Source: Mytilus galloprovincialis (Eukaryota; Mollusca; Bivalvia; Mytilida; Mytilidae). From it: a stretch of 64,000 bases of DNA. Shown here one piece after another: positions 24,501 to 39,500 of this stretch. The DNA lies in the NCBI RefSeq assembly GCF_965363235.1, contig NC_134846.1:58703121-58767120 (forward strand), in the 5' to 3' direction. Every line of letters begins with the position of its first letter. The stretch's first letter is position 1. The position numbers were made by a program, and so were the translations under genes. The notes under the pieces are model-generated. The model worked only from the letters and a program-made list of their open reading frames with translations, did no database searches and had not been told where the DNA came from.

Positions 24501-27500
24501 CAAATTTTTCTCTACATCTATATGGCAGGGGTTGTGCTATCGGTCCTGAGAGTCGATGATTACATATATAATATCATATTTTAATTAACTTAACAGGATT
24601 CTTGCATGCGAAGTTATTTATGCAACCAGCTAAGAAACTATATATCCCCATGTATATATTTCTTAAATATTTTAGATTTTATTTTATAAATAAAAGTGGG
24701 TCTTCGAGTTATTTATTTTAAGAAAGACGACGTTGACGGAGCTACTTTTTGTTACCAGTGTAAACAAGATGGCGGCGACAAAATTTTGTAAACATTGTGT
24801 GGCGTTTGCTGTTGTTTTCTAAATGCTACAAAAGTAGAGACAAATACATCGTTTTAATCTATGTTTACTGACATTGTGTGAACTTTTAATAATGCATGCA
24901 GAGGTTGTTGGTAAACAGACCTTTGACAAAAGTAGAAACAAATACATCGTTGAATCAGGTTGAAGTTAGAAACAAATGTAGCGTTTGTACTAACAAACGA
25001 TAAACGACAAACTGTAGACGCATTTTAAGCAAGTGCATAGTTTGGTCAAAGTTTATGTAAACTTTGCAAGCGAATGTTAGAAACAAATAAACAAAATATG
25101 TGCTCGCATAGTCGTTTGCATCGTATGTGTTAAAAAAGATGCACTCATATTGATTTTCACTTCGCTTTCCTCATGAAATTGAATTGTTTTTGTAGTTTAA
25201 TTTTATCAGATTGCAAATTTCCTGGAACATTTTGTTTGTGTGGCGTTAACCAAAAATATCTATACGCCATTCCAGTTCAATGACACCGATATATTATAAT
25301 AGTTTACCTGTGATAGAGTTTACGAGTGGGGAAATTAGATCTTTGTCTCAAATTTGTAAGAATGATAAGAATCTAATTCATTTTTAAGGAATTAATTTGT
25401 TGATAAATTCTTTGAATCCATAAATGCCAAAATATAGCTATTACCTGATACACTTGTGAATACTTCACTTGTGCCCATCAACGTAAACTGTGGTATTTGA
25501 GTAAATATAGATATTGACGACGCATTGTAGTCTTTGTCAAATATTGTTTGATTGAGCGAAATATCGTGTTTTCTATATATTTCTAGAACTCCTGCTGCAA
25601 CTACCGACAAAACTGCAAATATCATTCCTAGACCTGAAATGTAGTTCATATAGGTTGTTCACAACAAATCCATCAAAAATGTGCATTCGTTCTATCAAAA
25701 TGAGTGAAAATAGGTCACCTTCAGCAAGAACAGTATGCTGGTGGACTATCTGTTCTCGTGTATAACATCAGTTCAGCAGTCAGTACTTCGATCTGACATG
25801 ATTCATATCAAACATTTCTTAAATTGTCCGTGTTTACAGTAAGAAATGATAAGAATAAGAAACAACTTTTACCACCATCAAGAAAAAATTACCTAATATT
25901 GATTAAGCTATTATTTTAAGCTTTTTTTTACGTAAAAGTTTTCAACTGTTTCGTATTTTGTGCAGTCTTGGCTTTCATAATTTGCTTTCAGCGTTCCCGA
26001 TGAAGGCAAATCCAGAAAGCGCTCTAGACTCGTGACATTTTAGTGATTTTTCAAAATCCAAAAGATGTTAAACTTTACGAGAATTTGAGCTTTAAAGAGT
26101 AACCATAATAAACGTAGATTTTGACACTAAAATTCAAATGTTTAGTTGGGTTATAAAGGATTGCTGAAAATAGTTTTGGTGATACATTGTAAATGTAACA
26201 TGCTTTGTTGAAATTGTTTAACTTTTTATAGACATTTGTTTTAGGTTAAAAGTGTCATTCTTTCTCATTTTGTACATTTACTAATATTTCTGTTTTAACA
26301 ATCTGAATGCATTTAAACATATGATCACAGGTAAAAACAATTAAACCATAGTGTTTTTAAAACCTCAACAAAACATATATCCAAACACAGGAGCCTGTAA
26401 TTCAGTGGTTGTCGTTTGTTTATGTGTTACATATTTGATTTTCGTTCATTTTTTTTTTTTACATGAATAAGTTAGTTTTCTCGTTTGAATTGTTTTACAT
26501 TGTCTTATCGGGGCCTTTTATAGCTGACTATACGGTATGGGCTTTGCTCATTATTGAAGGCCGTACGGTGACCTATAGTTGTTAATGTCTGTGTCATTTT
26601 GGTCTTTTGTGGATAGTTGTCTCATTGGCAATCATACCACATCTTCTTTTTTACACAAGTGAAAGTGTGAGCTACTGTTAGCTGAAGATACCTCAACCCA
26701 AATATATCGGAGAAAGGTGCCACTAAAATTTTCAACTTGGCTATCATGTGTCAAATGATACAATTGTTCGGTAAACAAGAAAATGTTGAGTGATGAATCC
26801 GAAAAAACATCACTTGGTATAGCTGTCTTATTTAAACAATGAATCGAAATGTCAGAAATCCTCGTATTGTAGTTACTGAGAAAGATGCCACGAACATTTT
26901 CAACTTGTCTATCATGTGTAAATGATACAAGCGTTCGGTAAACAGGAAGTTTATTGAGTGATTAATCTGAAAACGCACCACACGATATAGCTGATTTATA
27001 TAAACCTTGAATTGAAATTTCAGAAATACTTGTATTGTAATTCCAGAGTAAGATATGAAGCAAATGTTCAACTTGACTATCATGTGAAAAAAAAACAGGA
27101 AGATGTTGAGTGATTTATCTGAAAACGCATCAAACGATATAGCTGACTTCTATAAGTCCTGAAACCAAATTTCAGAAATCCTTAAAATGTAGTTCCTCAA
27201 AAAGATGCGAAGAAGAATATTCATGGGACGGATGGATGGAGACACAGAGGGGTTTTCTTTAAAGCGGGGGTATAATAAGTGTAGATTGAAAGACATGAAA
27301 TTGCATCGGATGAAGCAAATTATAGGGAATTTGTCACACATTTGTACTTTTCTATAAAAATTTATTATTGCAAAACATTTTTACGGTCAAATACCCATTA
27401 TAAGACCAACTATCAAACTACAGATCTTTATGGAACATACAAAAGCCAGATAAAAAGGTCAACTGAAGAACAAATAATTACTGTTTAGCATTAAGCGTTC

Positions 27501-30500
27501 TATCAAAAATTAGGAAAGAATACATGAAACTTTAATTTGACTGATATCAAATTATATACATACAATATATGATTGATATTGTTTATAAAAACTTGTTTAA
27601 AAAATACTCAAAGTATATACAATAAGAGATGTGGTATGAATGCTAATGATACTATCAAATATAGTCCAAATGAAGCGAATTCAACCACTTAAGCAAACAA
27701 GAACATTGGACAGAATCTGTTGTCCTGAACAGTGTTCAACATTTAGCAAAACGTCAACTGTTTTTTTTTCAGGTCTAAAAGTCCCCGACAGAACAGAATA
27801 TGATCAAATAAAGGCAAAAGAAAAGAAAAAAACGACCTGATTTGTATATAATATTGTTGTAAAAAGCAGCCAACGACAACCACTAAATTAACAGCTTCTG
27901 ACTTCGGACAAAGATATATCGATAGAAGAGGGTTTGAAAATATCTGAGAGCGACCGAATTTCCCCCTAACCTTTGATGTACCAGCACAACATAAAAACAA
28001 ATAGTATCAATCAACACAACAAACAGCTAACACAAAGACAAAAGGCATACAGTATCGATCCAAAAGTACTCACAGAAACTAAAAATTAGTTCTAAATTAT
28101 TCTTGATAAACAAATCATGTTCTCCGTGACTTGAGAATCACCGGATTTATTTAAAGAAATTATAAACAGCCTGAGAAAAGAATGACATTGTACAATGTCA
28201 GAATATAACTAAATAATATCGATATGATCTAGGACCATAATATTTTCATAAATGCAATACATATTAGGTTATGTTTTACTTAATCAAAAGCAAAACCAAT
28301 TTTAGCACTGAAAAAAGATTATATTGTAGGTTTATATGTTTTTTTCATCAAAACACATGATCTATCTTTTGAAATATGGTATAAAGGAAGAGATATCCAC
28401 ATTCTCTGTAGAAGTGATGGTGATCGATTTATCTTTTCCAAAAGAGGGAAGAAAGATACCAAAGGGACATTCAAACTCATAAATCGAAAATAAACTGACA
28501 ACGCCAAGACTAAAAATGAAAAAGACAAACAGACAAACAATAGTACACATGACACAACATAGAAACTAAAGAATAAAGGATTTATAAATATTTTCATGAA
28601 AGGTATCAGTATTAAAATGGCAATTTATTCTCAAAACTTTAAAGCACTGCCAACACAAAATCAATAGTAGAAAAGACAATTTAGGATGTTTATATTTCTT
28701 TCTCCCCCAAAACACAATACGTTTCTTTTTGAAATTCAATATAAAGGAATAAAGTTATTACCCATTCTCTGTAGAAGTGATGGTGGTCGATTTATCTTTT
28801 TCAGTAGAGGATATATAAATATTTCAATGAAAATAAACTCATCATAGATACCATGACTAACTTTGGTACATACGCCAGACGCGCGTTTCGTCTACAAAAG
28901 ACTCATCAGTGACGCTCGAATCCAAAATAGTTCAAAAGGCCAAATAAAGTACGAAGTTATTACCCATTCTCTGTAAAAGTGATGGTGGTCGATTTATTCT
29001 TTTCAGAAAAGGATATATAAATATTTCCATTAAAGGTATCAATATTAAAATGGCAATGTTGTCAAAACTTCCAAGCGCTGCATCAGGAAAAATATCCGAC
29101 AGTTTACTGATATCCAGTCTCTCACTTTGTAGAAAAAACGTTGAATGTGTCTGTAATAATTAAGATATTGATAAAAAAACAAACTTTCTAATAAACTCAT
29201 CTTAGATACCAGGATTAAATTTAGTATTTACGATATACTGCGCAAAAATGTGAGTTTTTTTGCGATTTAAAAAAATTAAATTGAGAATTAAATAATGTGG
29301 TATGATTACCAATGCAACCAAATGACGTTGAAGTGCGTAACTATAGGTCACAATACGGTTTAAACAATGAGTAAAACTCATGCCGCATTATAATCTATTA
29401 AAGGCCTTAAATAGACAAACTTAAATCAATTTAAATAAAAAAAATTAAGGCTTTATTTATGTATGAAAGAAATATGATATATGATATACAGTAACAATAA
29501 AATACAACTCAATGCCTCTTTATTAAATTACAAACCATGATGAGACAAAGAATCATTCTGTCTTCTCAAGGTTTTTTTTTAGTATTTTTCAGAAACAGCT
29601 TTTTTATTATAGTAAAACAACACCACAGTCACAAACGTTACAATTATAATATATGATTTCGGTTTCAAATTGTTTGACTCCTCCATTTAATCATTCGCCT
29701 GATAATGTCTCATCTTTAGAAAATATTTCGGGGCCTTTTATAGTTGACTATGCGGTATGGGCTTTGCTCATTGTTGAAGGCCGTACGGTGACCTATAGTT
29801 GTTAATTTCTGTGTCATTTTGGTCTCTTGTGGACGGTTGTCTCATTGGCAATTATACCACATCTTCTTTTTTTATATATAATATGTTTAGCACGTTTATT
29901 TCCATTCCGTCTGATTAACACATATTGGGAAATCATCTCAGCTTAATTTCGAACATTTACAAAAAATTATTCTATAAATAAAAGATTGTGCCAAACAATT
30001 TTTACTGTAAACACCCTCTGACAGACCGCAAAATAAGTATACATGAAACTTCATGGCTTTCTTATTGGAAAGATGAGAAGTGATTGCAAATGACACAACT
30101 CTTCACTTGAGACCAAATGTCAAAGAAGTTAACATCTGCAGATTCCTGTTCTGGTTCAACAATGAGCAAAACTCATACCGCATAGTAGCTATAAAAAGCC
30201 ACGACATGACAATGGGAAAACAATTCAAACCAATGATTTACACGTTCTTGGCTTGAGACCGGCACATGCAAAATGTGGCAGAATTGAACATGTTTGTGGG
30301 CTCCAATTCCTTCCCTTAACCCGGGCCACTAGTTTTATAGAATTTTCTAAGAAGAAAAACATATAAATAAGTTGTAACGTTTTCTTTTATAAAAACGATA
30401 ATTAAGAAATCAAATACTAGTATTATTCTTTCCTTCCTCAGTGGTTACACTCTGTAAACATAAGACCAATTTGGAAATGTCTCACTCGATACAGTGATTT

Positions 30501-33500
30501 CAATTTTCTTTTAAATGGCCATTTGTGTTGATTAGTTAAACTGAAATGATTAAATATGAATATCTTCTGTTGTTAGGGCGTATGACTGTCTTGATATATA
30601 AGAAGTGTTAATAAATAAAACAAAAATCTTAAAATAAATCATAGCGACTTAAATACCTGTGCATAGGTTCCAAAGTATACAATAGCGAGTCCAAACACTG
30701 GTAAAATTTTACAAAATGATCTAACACGCTTCACAGACTCTTCGGTATAAATTCTCCCATGATTCCTTCTTTCAGCTTGATCAAAGCCTTTGCATCTACT
30801 AGCCCAACAAATACCAAATATTTCTCTGAAAGGGCTTCCTATAGAAAAATAGAATTAGAATGTTTTTGTTTATTAGGAAATTTTTCAAAGATTCCATATT
30901 CTCCCATTGTTGTTCTTTATGACAACATCCTTACAAACACTTTCAGCTGGATAGGCTCAGGTAATGAAAAGCACTTCTTTTGATCGTTTAAACATATTTC
31001 ATTTTGATCCCAAATTCCCGGTGGTTTTTTTTTCTGATGAAATGACATTTTTATGTAACACTCCTTTTTTCACATCTATCAATCAAATTAGTCCAACTGA
31101 AAATGGGCAACAACTTGATTGTTGGAAAGAAAGAACCTTATGATATCAATGAAATTAATATATCTGAAGGTCGCTTGAATTGAAGGAATATTTTGACTTG
31201 ATATTACATTTATTTGTTGTTGGGTTTGTTTGTTTTTTGTGTTTTAACGCCACTTTTAAGCACTGCATTCAGATTATTTCGTGGCGGACAGTTTTTATTG
31301 GTGGAGGATGCCGGATTGACCGGAGAAAACCACCGACCTTCGATATGAAAACCGACAGTCTTGGTCAATTAAGATTGGAGGCGAGTGCACCCCCAAGAAC
31401 GGGGTTCGAACTCACAACCTCAGTGTTGACTGGCTAGTGATTACAGTAGGAGCTATTTAGACCACTCGGCCACCGAGATCCCCTTGATTTACAAGGTAAT
31501 GGTGCAGTTATCGGGAAAAGCTTATACAGTATACATTTTGTATCATTTCTTCTCAACAAATGTGTCATTCCTCAAGTAGACAAAGACTCGGTCAATATTG
31601 TTTTTAATGCAAAAAATATATTTTTGAAGTATAAAAACTAACTCAAGGAAATAAATCATTAAAATATTTAAATAGTAAACTAAAAATAATGTAAAATGTT
31701 AATTTGAGGTTTCATATGATTTTAAGGTATCCAGTATAGAGAATTATCATTGATATGTTCATAAGTATAAATCATCAGTTTACAAAACTTTGAATTTTTC
31801 AAAACAAATGTGGATATTGTACCCCACAAAAAGATTACTGTAGCTGTATTTTGCCTTTCAGACCTTTTTCTATTCAAGAGTTACTGATGGATCTTTTTGT
31901 AGAAGAAACGCTTCTCTAGTATATAACAATTAATTCTAGAATCTGTAATGTGTTAATATATAAATGTCACCCAAAGCAAAAAAAAAAACAACAGTTTGTT
32001 CACTTCTTTATTTCAGGCTCAGATATATTGATCATGTTCTGTCATACCTTTCCAGTAAATGCTTAAATCTCATATCACAGAAAACCAGAAAAGAAATTAA
32101 TGGAAACACTTAGGTTTACTTCACACTTTGATTGTTTTCTTGATATTTATATACATTTAATACTTAAATGTGTGACAGTAAAAAAAAGTCGACAGTTAAC
32201 TTAGGCACTGACACATTTTATGGATCAACCATTCTTTATGGTGACCGTAAAACTTAACCTATAATGATGATATTTATGGTTTAACAGCAGTCACACCCAC
32301 AATTTTATGGGAGGGACGAAAACAAATGTAGCATGATAGAATTTCATCTTAAATTGATGAGCCTCTTACTGGATTTCATGGTAATACTTCACTGATGTTT
32401 TTACCACAACTTCCATCAACTGTTACTTAATTACCAAGTTGTATTAGAGCTTTCTTACAAATTGACGAAAGGTACGTATGCTTGACGAATCATACGTAAG
32501 ACTCGTTTTAGGGATCCTTTATTTTGACATATTTAGATAATACTAAGTAGTCGTGGAATTTCGGACAATTATAATCCTACATGCAACGACACTTATTAAA
32601 TTGGACTTTTCTTGAGATATATAAACATTTTAGAATTTCGGGACGTACAATAGGTTAAAAAATGATACCACCAGGTCGGAGGAGGCAACACTACAAAATA
32701 TCCTAAATACATCTAGTAGTCACACGAATAAAATATCCCTAAAAGACTAAAAACCGATCCCTCCCCTACTCTTCAATATTACAATGTTGCACTGTTTAAC
32801 CTCAGAAAATGTCAAAGCAAATACATTGTCTTCTTCCCTTACAGAAAAATAAGAAAAAATTAAAACACAAATACTTCCTTGATTCAAAATTTTCAACGCT
32901 CAAAATAATAAAATGAAAATGAATAAAAAAGATTATCTTCATACTTTGCCATATGCTGGTGCTCGTTTAATAACTTTTGAATCATCGCCTCTCCTCTGGT
33001 AATATTCACCCCCCTAAATGTGTATATATGATACACCGCAGCAATGGAACGAATATTTTAACGTATAATTGCGTTTTGCCTATAGTCCTGAACATTCATG
33101 AAATATTAGCCACTGGACGATAAGTGACAACTGCGTCTATCTTCCAAACATGTGTACTGTTAAATCGTCATTATATTAAAATCCACAATGTATATGGTGC
33201 AAAATTGTAGATTTATTTTCTTGATATACAAAATCTGTTTTTTCTAGATTTATTCAACATTACTTTTCAAAAACATTGAAGCATCATTTTTTTTTAATCA
33301 AATCTCGATATTCCACTTTGACAATTTGCTGAAAGTGACTATACAAAATAAAAATAAATGTGAATCTTGTCGTTAAATTTAGACTAATGTACTTCAATAA
33401 TGCCATTGAAAAGTTAATCGTGAAACTCGTGCTTAAAAAATTCCCGCTGAAATGTGTGTACTCGTGGTTTACGGAAGTAACGTATCGGACGTAAGTGTAT

Positions 33501-36500
33501 TTGACACTATTTTTCTCTGTTTGGTTATATTAAAATCGTGTATTATTTGCAATATTATTATTTTTGAAAAATAAACTTGATTTAGAAAAGAATGCTGTTT
33601 TACTGGATAAAACAAAGACTCTTTTAACTGTTATTGTGGAAATGAAATACGTGCTCCCTTTACATTCGTTCGTACCTTTCGTCAATTTGTAAGAAAGCTC
33701 TAATAATACAGTCTCAATATTTTACAATGCATATGCATTAAACATTTGTTTTTAAAAAAAAATGAATACCTTCGTCCGAAGCCGTTATGTACCTATTCCT
33801 ACCGATCCAAAATATAAACTGTCCTATTATCATCACAACCAATGGTATGAGGTAACCGTAATCAAATCTTATTTTCTGCTGAACATATGCTACTGCTGTA
33901 TGAGCTATTACTGCGCCAAAATTAATTGACCAGAAAAACCTAAATAAAAATAAATATGGGTTGTTAATGACGTTTTACTGATAGTTTTAAAGCTTAACAT
34001 CGTATATGCAAGGCTTTAACTATGTACATTTTATGTTTGAATTTTTACTATTTTTAAAAATTATAAGGAAGAAAAATCTCAGTGCAATAACATTTTCATA
34101 ATTCTCCTTAAGTTTTTCTTAACATCATCGTAACGAGAACTGAATTTATTGCACAATACAACGTGCGTAGGAGAATATTTTTTTAATGATTCACTGATAT
34201 ATTTGTATTACATGTATTTACAAAATTGCATTGATGAAATGTTATTTTCCTTTCGTTAGATATATCAATATTGTTCATATGATTAACTTGCCAGTTAAAG
34301 AACGATTGTACCGCAGATGTACCTAAACATTCTACTTGTTGAGCGCCTAATGGCCCAATGTTAGATTTTATACCTCCAGATCCTATCGTTATGAAAACAA
34401 GTGAGCTGAAAAAGAGTGCTTCTCTTAATTTCTGAAAGTAAATTAAATTTTAAACAACATGCGAGCTATCAAGATAACAATATAATATATACTTAATGAA
34501 TCTTAGCGGTAATGAAAATATTTTAAAGCACTACTGATTATCTATCCCATTCATTAATAGCATAGATTGCCGTAGTAAATTTTGGTACAACTTTTTTTAA
34601 CGTTTAATTCGCAATACTTTCCTTTTTCAAATGGGTTTGGCCTTTTAACTACTATTAGTATTTTGATTTTTTCTTCATTGGTAAAAATAAAAAAAGCAAA
34701 TCTATCATACTGAACTGTATTAAGAGTATCATAAGTTAGTTTTTACAAGTATAGTTGCGAGCTCCAAATTTCTGTGTTGTCAGTTTGTTCATGTACACTT
34801 TGAATTAAGATATGTCTTTGGGATATTGATGTCTTTTTACTACTGTCACACAAATATGTGGATACATGCGCCTATCCATTATATTGTCCTTTAATAGCAG
34901 CTTTTGTACTTTTTGATGGTTTTGTCTCGCTGTGAAATAGGATGGACTATCTGGTGGCAGCGACAATAAGAAAACCGGATCGCTTCATACTTTTTTTTCA
35001 GATGCCTTATGTAACGAAGTGCAGTCTTTCATATGGCCTTTGTCCTTGACCTCATATTCAAGTTACAGCGACTACTTCAAAACAAGTTATCTAAGACATG
35101 TGAAATACTCATTTATTTTAAGTAATAGGTTAACTATATTTAAATCATGACCTCTTTTTAATGTCTACAAGTCCATCAAACAAGATGTAAATCAATTTCG
35201 ATGTATTTCAGCTTTAAGGAGTTTTAAATTTTAAGTATGAAAACTCATAAAGTGTGTAACTCACATGAGAAATTCCATTTATGGCTGAATAATACAGCAA
35301 TGTAAGACCTGTAAATACAAAAATTAAGTGTTATAATTTCCATCTCTTCAAACACAATTAAAGTGGAAAGCAAAAAAAAATGATATTTTATAATTGAACG
35401 TATTTGTTTTCAATTACACAAACTATAAAATACTAGTCGGTTGCTGTAGTTTGTTATCTTATAGTTTGGTTAATAGATAATCGTCACACTACATTGATCA
35501 TTTAGTAGTATTTGTAAAAATAACAATTTTGTATTATTCATTTCAAAATTAAAGATCAATAAATATTTTGCATCAAAGCAACAGGTAATTAAGCATGATA
35601 CAAATCATTTTAATATATATATAGTGGAAGAAAACTGACAATACCAAGGCAAAACTCGAAAAAACGACAAAAAAATAAACTGCAATCTATGAAAAACTTT
35701 AAAGAAAAGTAAAGACTGACAACACCAACCAAATCAAAACCTAAGCGCTCTGGAAGTGTAAGTATATCCTGCTCAACTTGTGTCATCCATCATGGTGATC
35801 ATGTAAAATGTTGTTAATCTTCTCATTCAATGATATCCCAAATAAGGAGAAAAGGACAATGTTTCGGTGATGACAATAGCAAAACTCAAATATTATCGTT
35901 GTCAGCTGTAACACCTATATTTATAACTGTCAGTTAGTTCATGAACATTCAAAGGGACGAGTTCAACTTTACAACATGATTTCTTAGTTGAAAATAGCTT
36001 GCAGTGGAAAAATATATACATCATATGCAGGCGCTGCTGAAATGTTGCTATATAGGAAAGAACAGTTTGCAATAGGACAGCTGCCATCCCCTTTTTTTGT
36101 CGTAAAAAAATATTTTTACCCGATGATAATTTTCAATTTCTAGATGCAAGTTAAGATATCCGGAAGACTTATAATAAACTTCAAGTCGAATGGGATAGAC
36201 AAAAATTGCGTTTAACAACAAATATAGCCACCCAATTATGAATAATTTAGTGAAAGAGTATCATCTATATAGCGGAACGCGAATTTAAACTAGAGGCTCT
36301 AAAGAGCCTGTGTCGCTCACCTTGGTCTATGTGAGTATTAAACAAAGGAAGCAGATGGATTCATGACAAAATTGTGTTTTGGTGATGGTGATGTGTTTGT
36401 ACATCTTACTTTACTGAACATTCTTGCTGCTTACAATTATCTCTTTCTATAATAAACTTGGCCCAGTAGTTTCTGTGGAAAATGTTAGTAAAAATTTACA

Positions 36501-39500
36501 AATTTTATGAAAATTGTTAAAAATTGACTATAAAGGGCAATAACTCCTAAAGAGGTCAACTGACCATTTTGGTCATTTGACTTATTTGTAGATCTTACTT
36601 TGCTGAACATTATTGCTGTTTACAGTTTATCTCTATCTATAAAAATATTCAAGATAATAACCAAAAACAGCAAAATTTCCTTAAAATTACCAATTCAGGG
36701 GCAGCAACCTAACAACCGGTAATCAGATTCATCTGAAAATTTCAGGGCAGATAGATCTTGACCTGATAAACAATTTTTCCCCTTGTCAGATTTGCTCTAA
36801 ATGCTTTGGGTTTTCAGTTAAAAGCCAAAAACTGCATTTTACCCCTATGTTATATTTTGGCCATGGCAGCCATTTGGTTAGATGGCCGGGTCACCGCACA
36901 CATTTTTCAAACTACATACCCCAAAGATGATTGTGGCCAAGTTTAAATTAATTTAGCCCAGTAGTTTCAGAGGAGAAGATTTTTGTAAAAGATTACTAAG
37001 ATTTACGAAAAATGGTTAAAAATTGACTATAAAGGGCAATAACTCCTAAAGAGGTCAATTGGCCATTTTGGTCATTTAACTTATTTGTAGATCTTACTTT
37101 GCTGAACATTATTGCTGTTAACAGTTCATTTCTATCTATAATAATATTCAAGATAATGACCAAAAACAGCAAAATTTCATTAAAATTACCAATTCAGGGG
37201 CAGGAACCTAACAACCGGTTATCTGAAAATTTCAGGGCAGATAGATCTTGACCTGATAAACAATTTTACCCCTGTTAAATTTTTCTATAAATGCTTTGCT
37301 TTTTGAGTTATATGCCAAAAACTGCATTTACCCCTTTGTTCTATTTTTAGCCATTGCAGCCATCTTGGATGGTTGGCCAGGTCACCGGACACATTTTTTA
37401 AACTAGATACTCCAATGATGATGTGGCCACGTTTGGTTAAATTTGGCCCAGTAGTTTCAGAGGAGAAGATTTTTGTAAAAGTTAACGCAGGACGACGACG
37501 GACGACGCCGGACGCCGGACGCAAAGTGATGAGAAAAGCTCACTTGGCCCTTCGGGCCAGGTGAGCTAAAAATAAATGCTTGCTGATGTTTGTCTTTATT
37601 TTTTCGAGTATGAAGTATGTCTAAAAGTTCACAAAGGATTAACCCTCTGAACAATGTCGGTCTTTATTTCAGTTTTTTTTTCAAATTTAACAATGTTCAC
37701 ATTATGATCTACATTTTTCAACAAATGAAAAAAAATGAGTCCGAAAAATCAAAATATTAAACTGTAAATCTGCACATGTATTTATTTCCTTCTCGCAAAA
37801 TTTTCTGATAGACAATCTTCAAAACTATTCCCCGCATGAGAGGCGCCAAAAAAATATGCCAATTTTTTTAATTGTCCCTTGATCAAATAAGCTCCCCCAT
37901 GCAAAGATCTGATTCCTTTACCGAATTTAGCTATACTTTTTAGACCTTCTGGATTATAGCTCTTCATCTTTTATATAAGCTTTGGATTTCAAATATTTTG
38001 GCCACGAGCATCCCTGAAGAGACATGTATTGCCGAAATGGGCATCTTGTGCAGGAAAATTGGTACCGTAAATGTTATTATATAAGTGTTTCATTATCATT
38101 ATCGATCATCATCATTAACACTTATGTATGACTCAAGACAGGGGAACATGAATATGTTGAAGAATTATTTCAATTAGATACCGATCTTCCCCTTTAAGAG
38201 TAAAATAAAAAAAATACCAAAATCCATGGAAAATTCGAATGAAAAATCGTTTATCAAATCGCTGAATAAATAATTAAAAAAAAATCAAACACTTCAATCT
38301 TAATCTCAATCAATTAACACATACAAGTTGCACAAGAGAGCAAAAATTCATTATCAGCACACGAAAAGCGCTTCTTAACCTAAGCAATGATATAATAAAG
38401 ACACAAGTACATATAGATTACAAATATTAATTAATCATATGATTATACTATAGTCACTGGCAACAAGCTTTAACTTGATGACCTAACCAAACACATAAAA
38501 TATAAAATACCAAGAAACAAGGGTATATTTCTGTAATGTAATATAAATATTTCTTTTTTGCACTTTTCATCAATATGACAATTGTATATGTGTTATATGA
38601 TAAAGTTTTGAAGTAACTTGCCTAAAATATATATGAATCCAGATCCTAGAATTGTTTTGTACTTCCCTGTATAGACATCCGCAATATATCCTCCAAATGC
38701 AGGTACAAGAAATACAGAACCTATTTAACATACAAAAATGTTCAACAAAAAACGAATACTATATAACAGCATGACACAATTTAAGAGATGTCTTATCATA
38801 TCATATTTGAATAACGCCCTACATCTCCAGATGAATAGAAAATTCCAAAGCAATTGAAAATATATACATTTTTAACCCTAATTCCAAAGAGGATTTCTTA
38901 GAGACATGTTTTTATAACTATAGAATATGGTTGTTTTTAATTGTCAATCTACATTTTGTAAATGAAACATTAAACACGTATCATCAACTTAACCTCCTGC
39001 ATAGATCTAGCACTGGCTAGTTTTGATTACCAGTAATGTAAAGCTATGTTTGCTAAGATATTATATTAAAACATGTTGAAACTTATAAAAACCATTATAG
39101 GTCAAAGTTCGGCCTTCTGCACGGAGCCTTCGTTCACACTGAACCCATCCTTTCAATATTTCGTTATGTAACAAATTTGAAAAATCACGCTGGTATGAGT
39201 ATTTTTTTGCGTTAATTATTTAGGGCGAAGGCTAAAACTGCACACACAACCTGTTTGTTGTGTTAGCTTATCAGATAGTAATTTAATTGATTTTTGTTTG
39301 TCTTATTATTGTTGTTTTATCAAATTTGATCACTGTGAATACCTATAGAAATCAAAAAATATAACTTGAAAGCATTTGATTTCTAAAAAAATCATTCTGT
39401 ATGTTCTGCAGTAGCAAAACCAGGATTAAATTCTTCATGGCTTTTTTGTATTAAATTAGACTATTTGGTATACAAAAAATTCTCACTGCCATCATTTTAA

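Noticed and set aside
31440..31484. Functional tRNA-Leu/Ser gene
   Set aside because: A and B boxes are present, but there is no acceptor stem partner and a SINE core and tail follow directly.
37285..37654. Overlapping open frames on both strands
   Set aside because: Shadows of the GC-richer end of a dispersed repeat.
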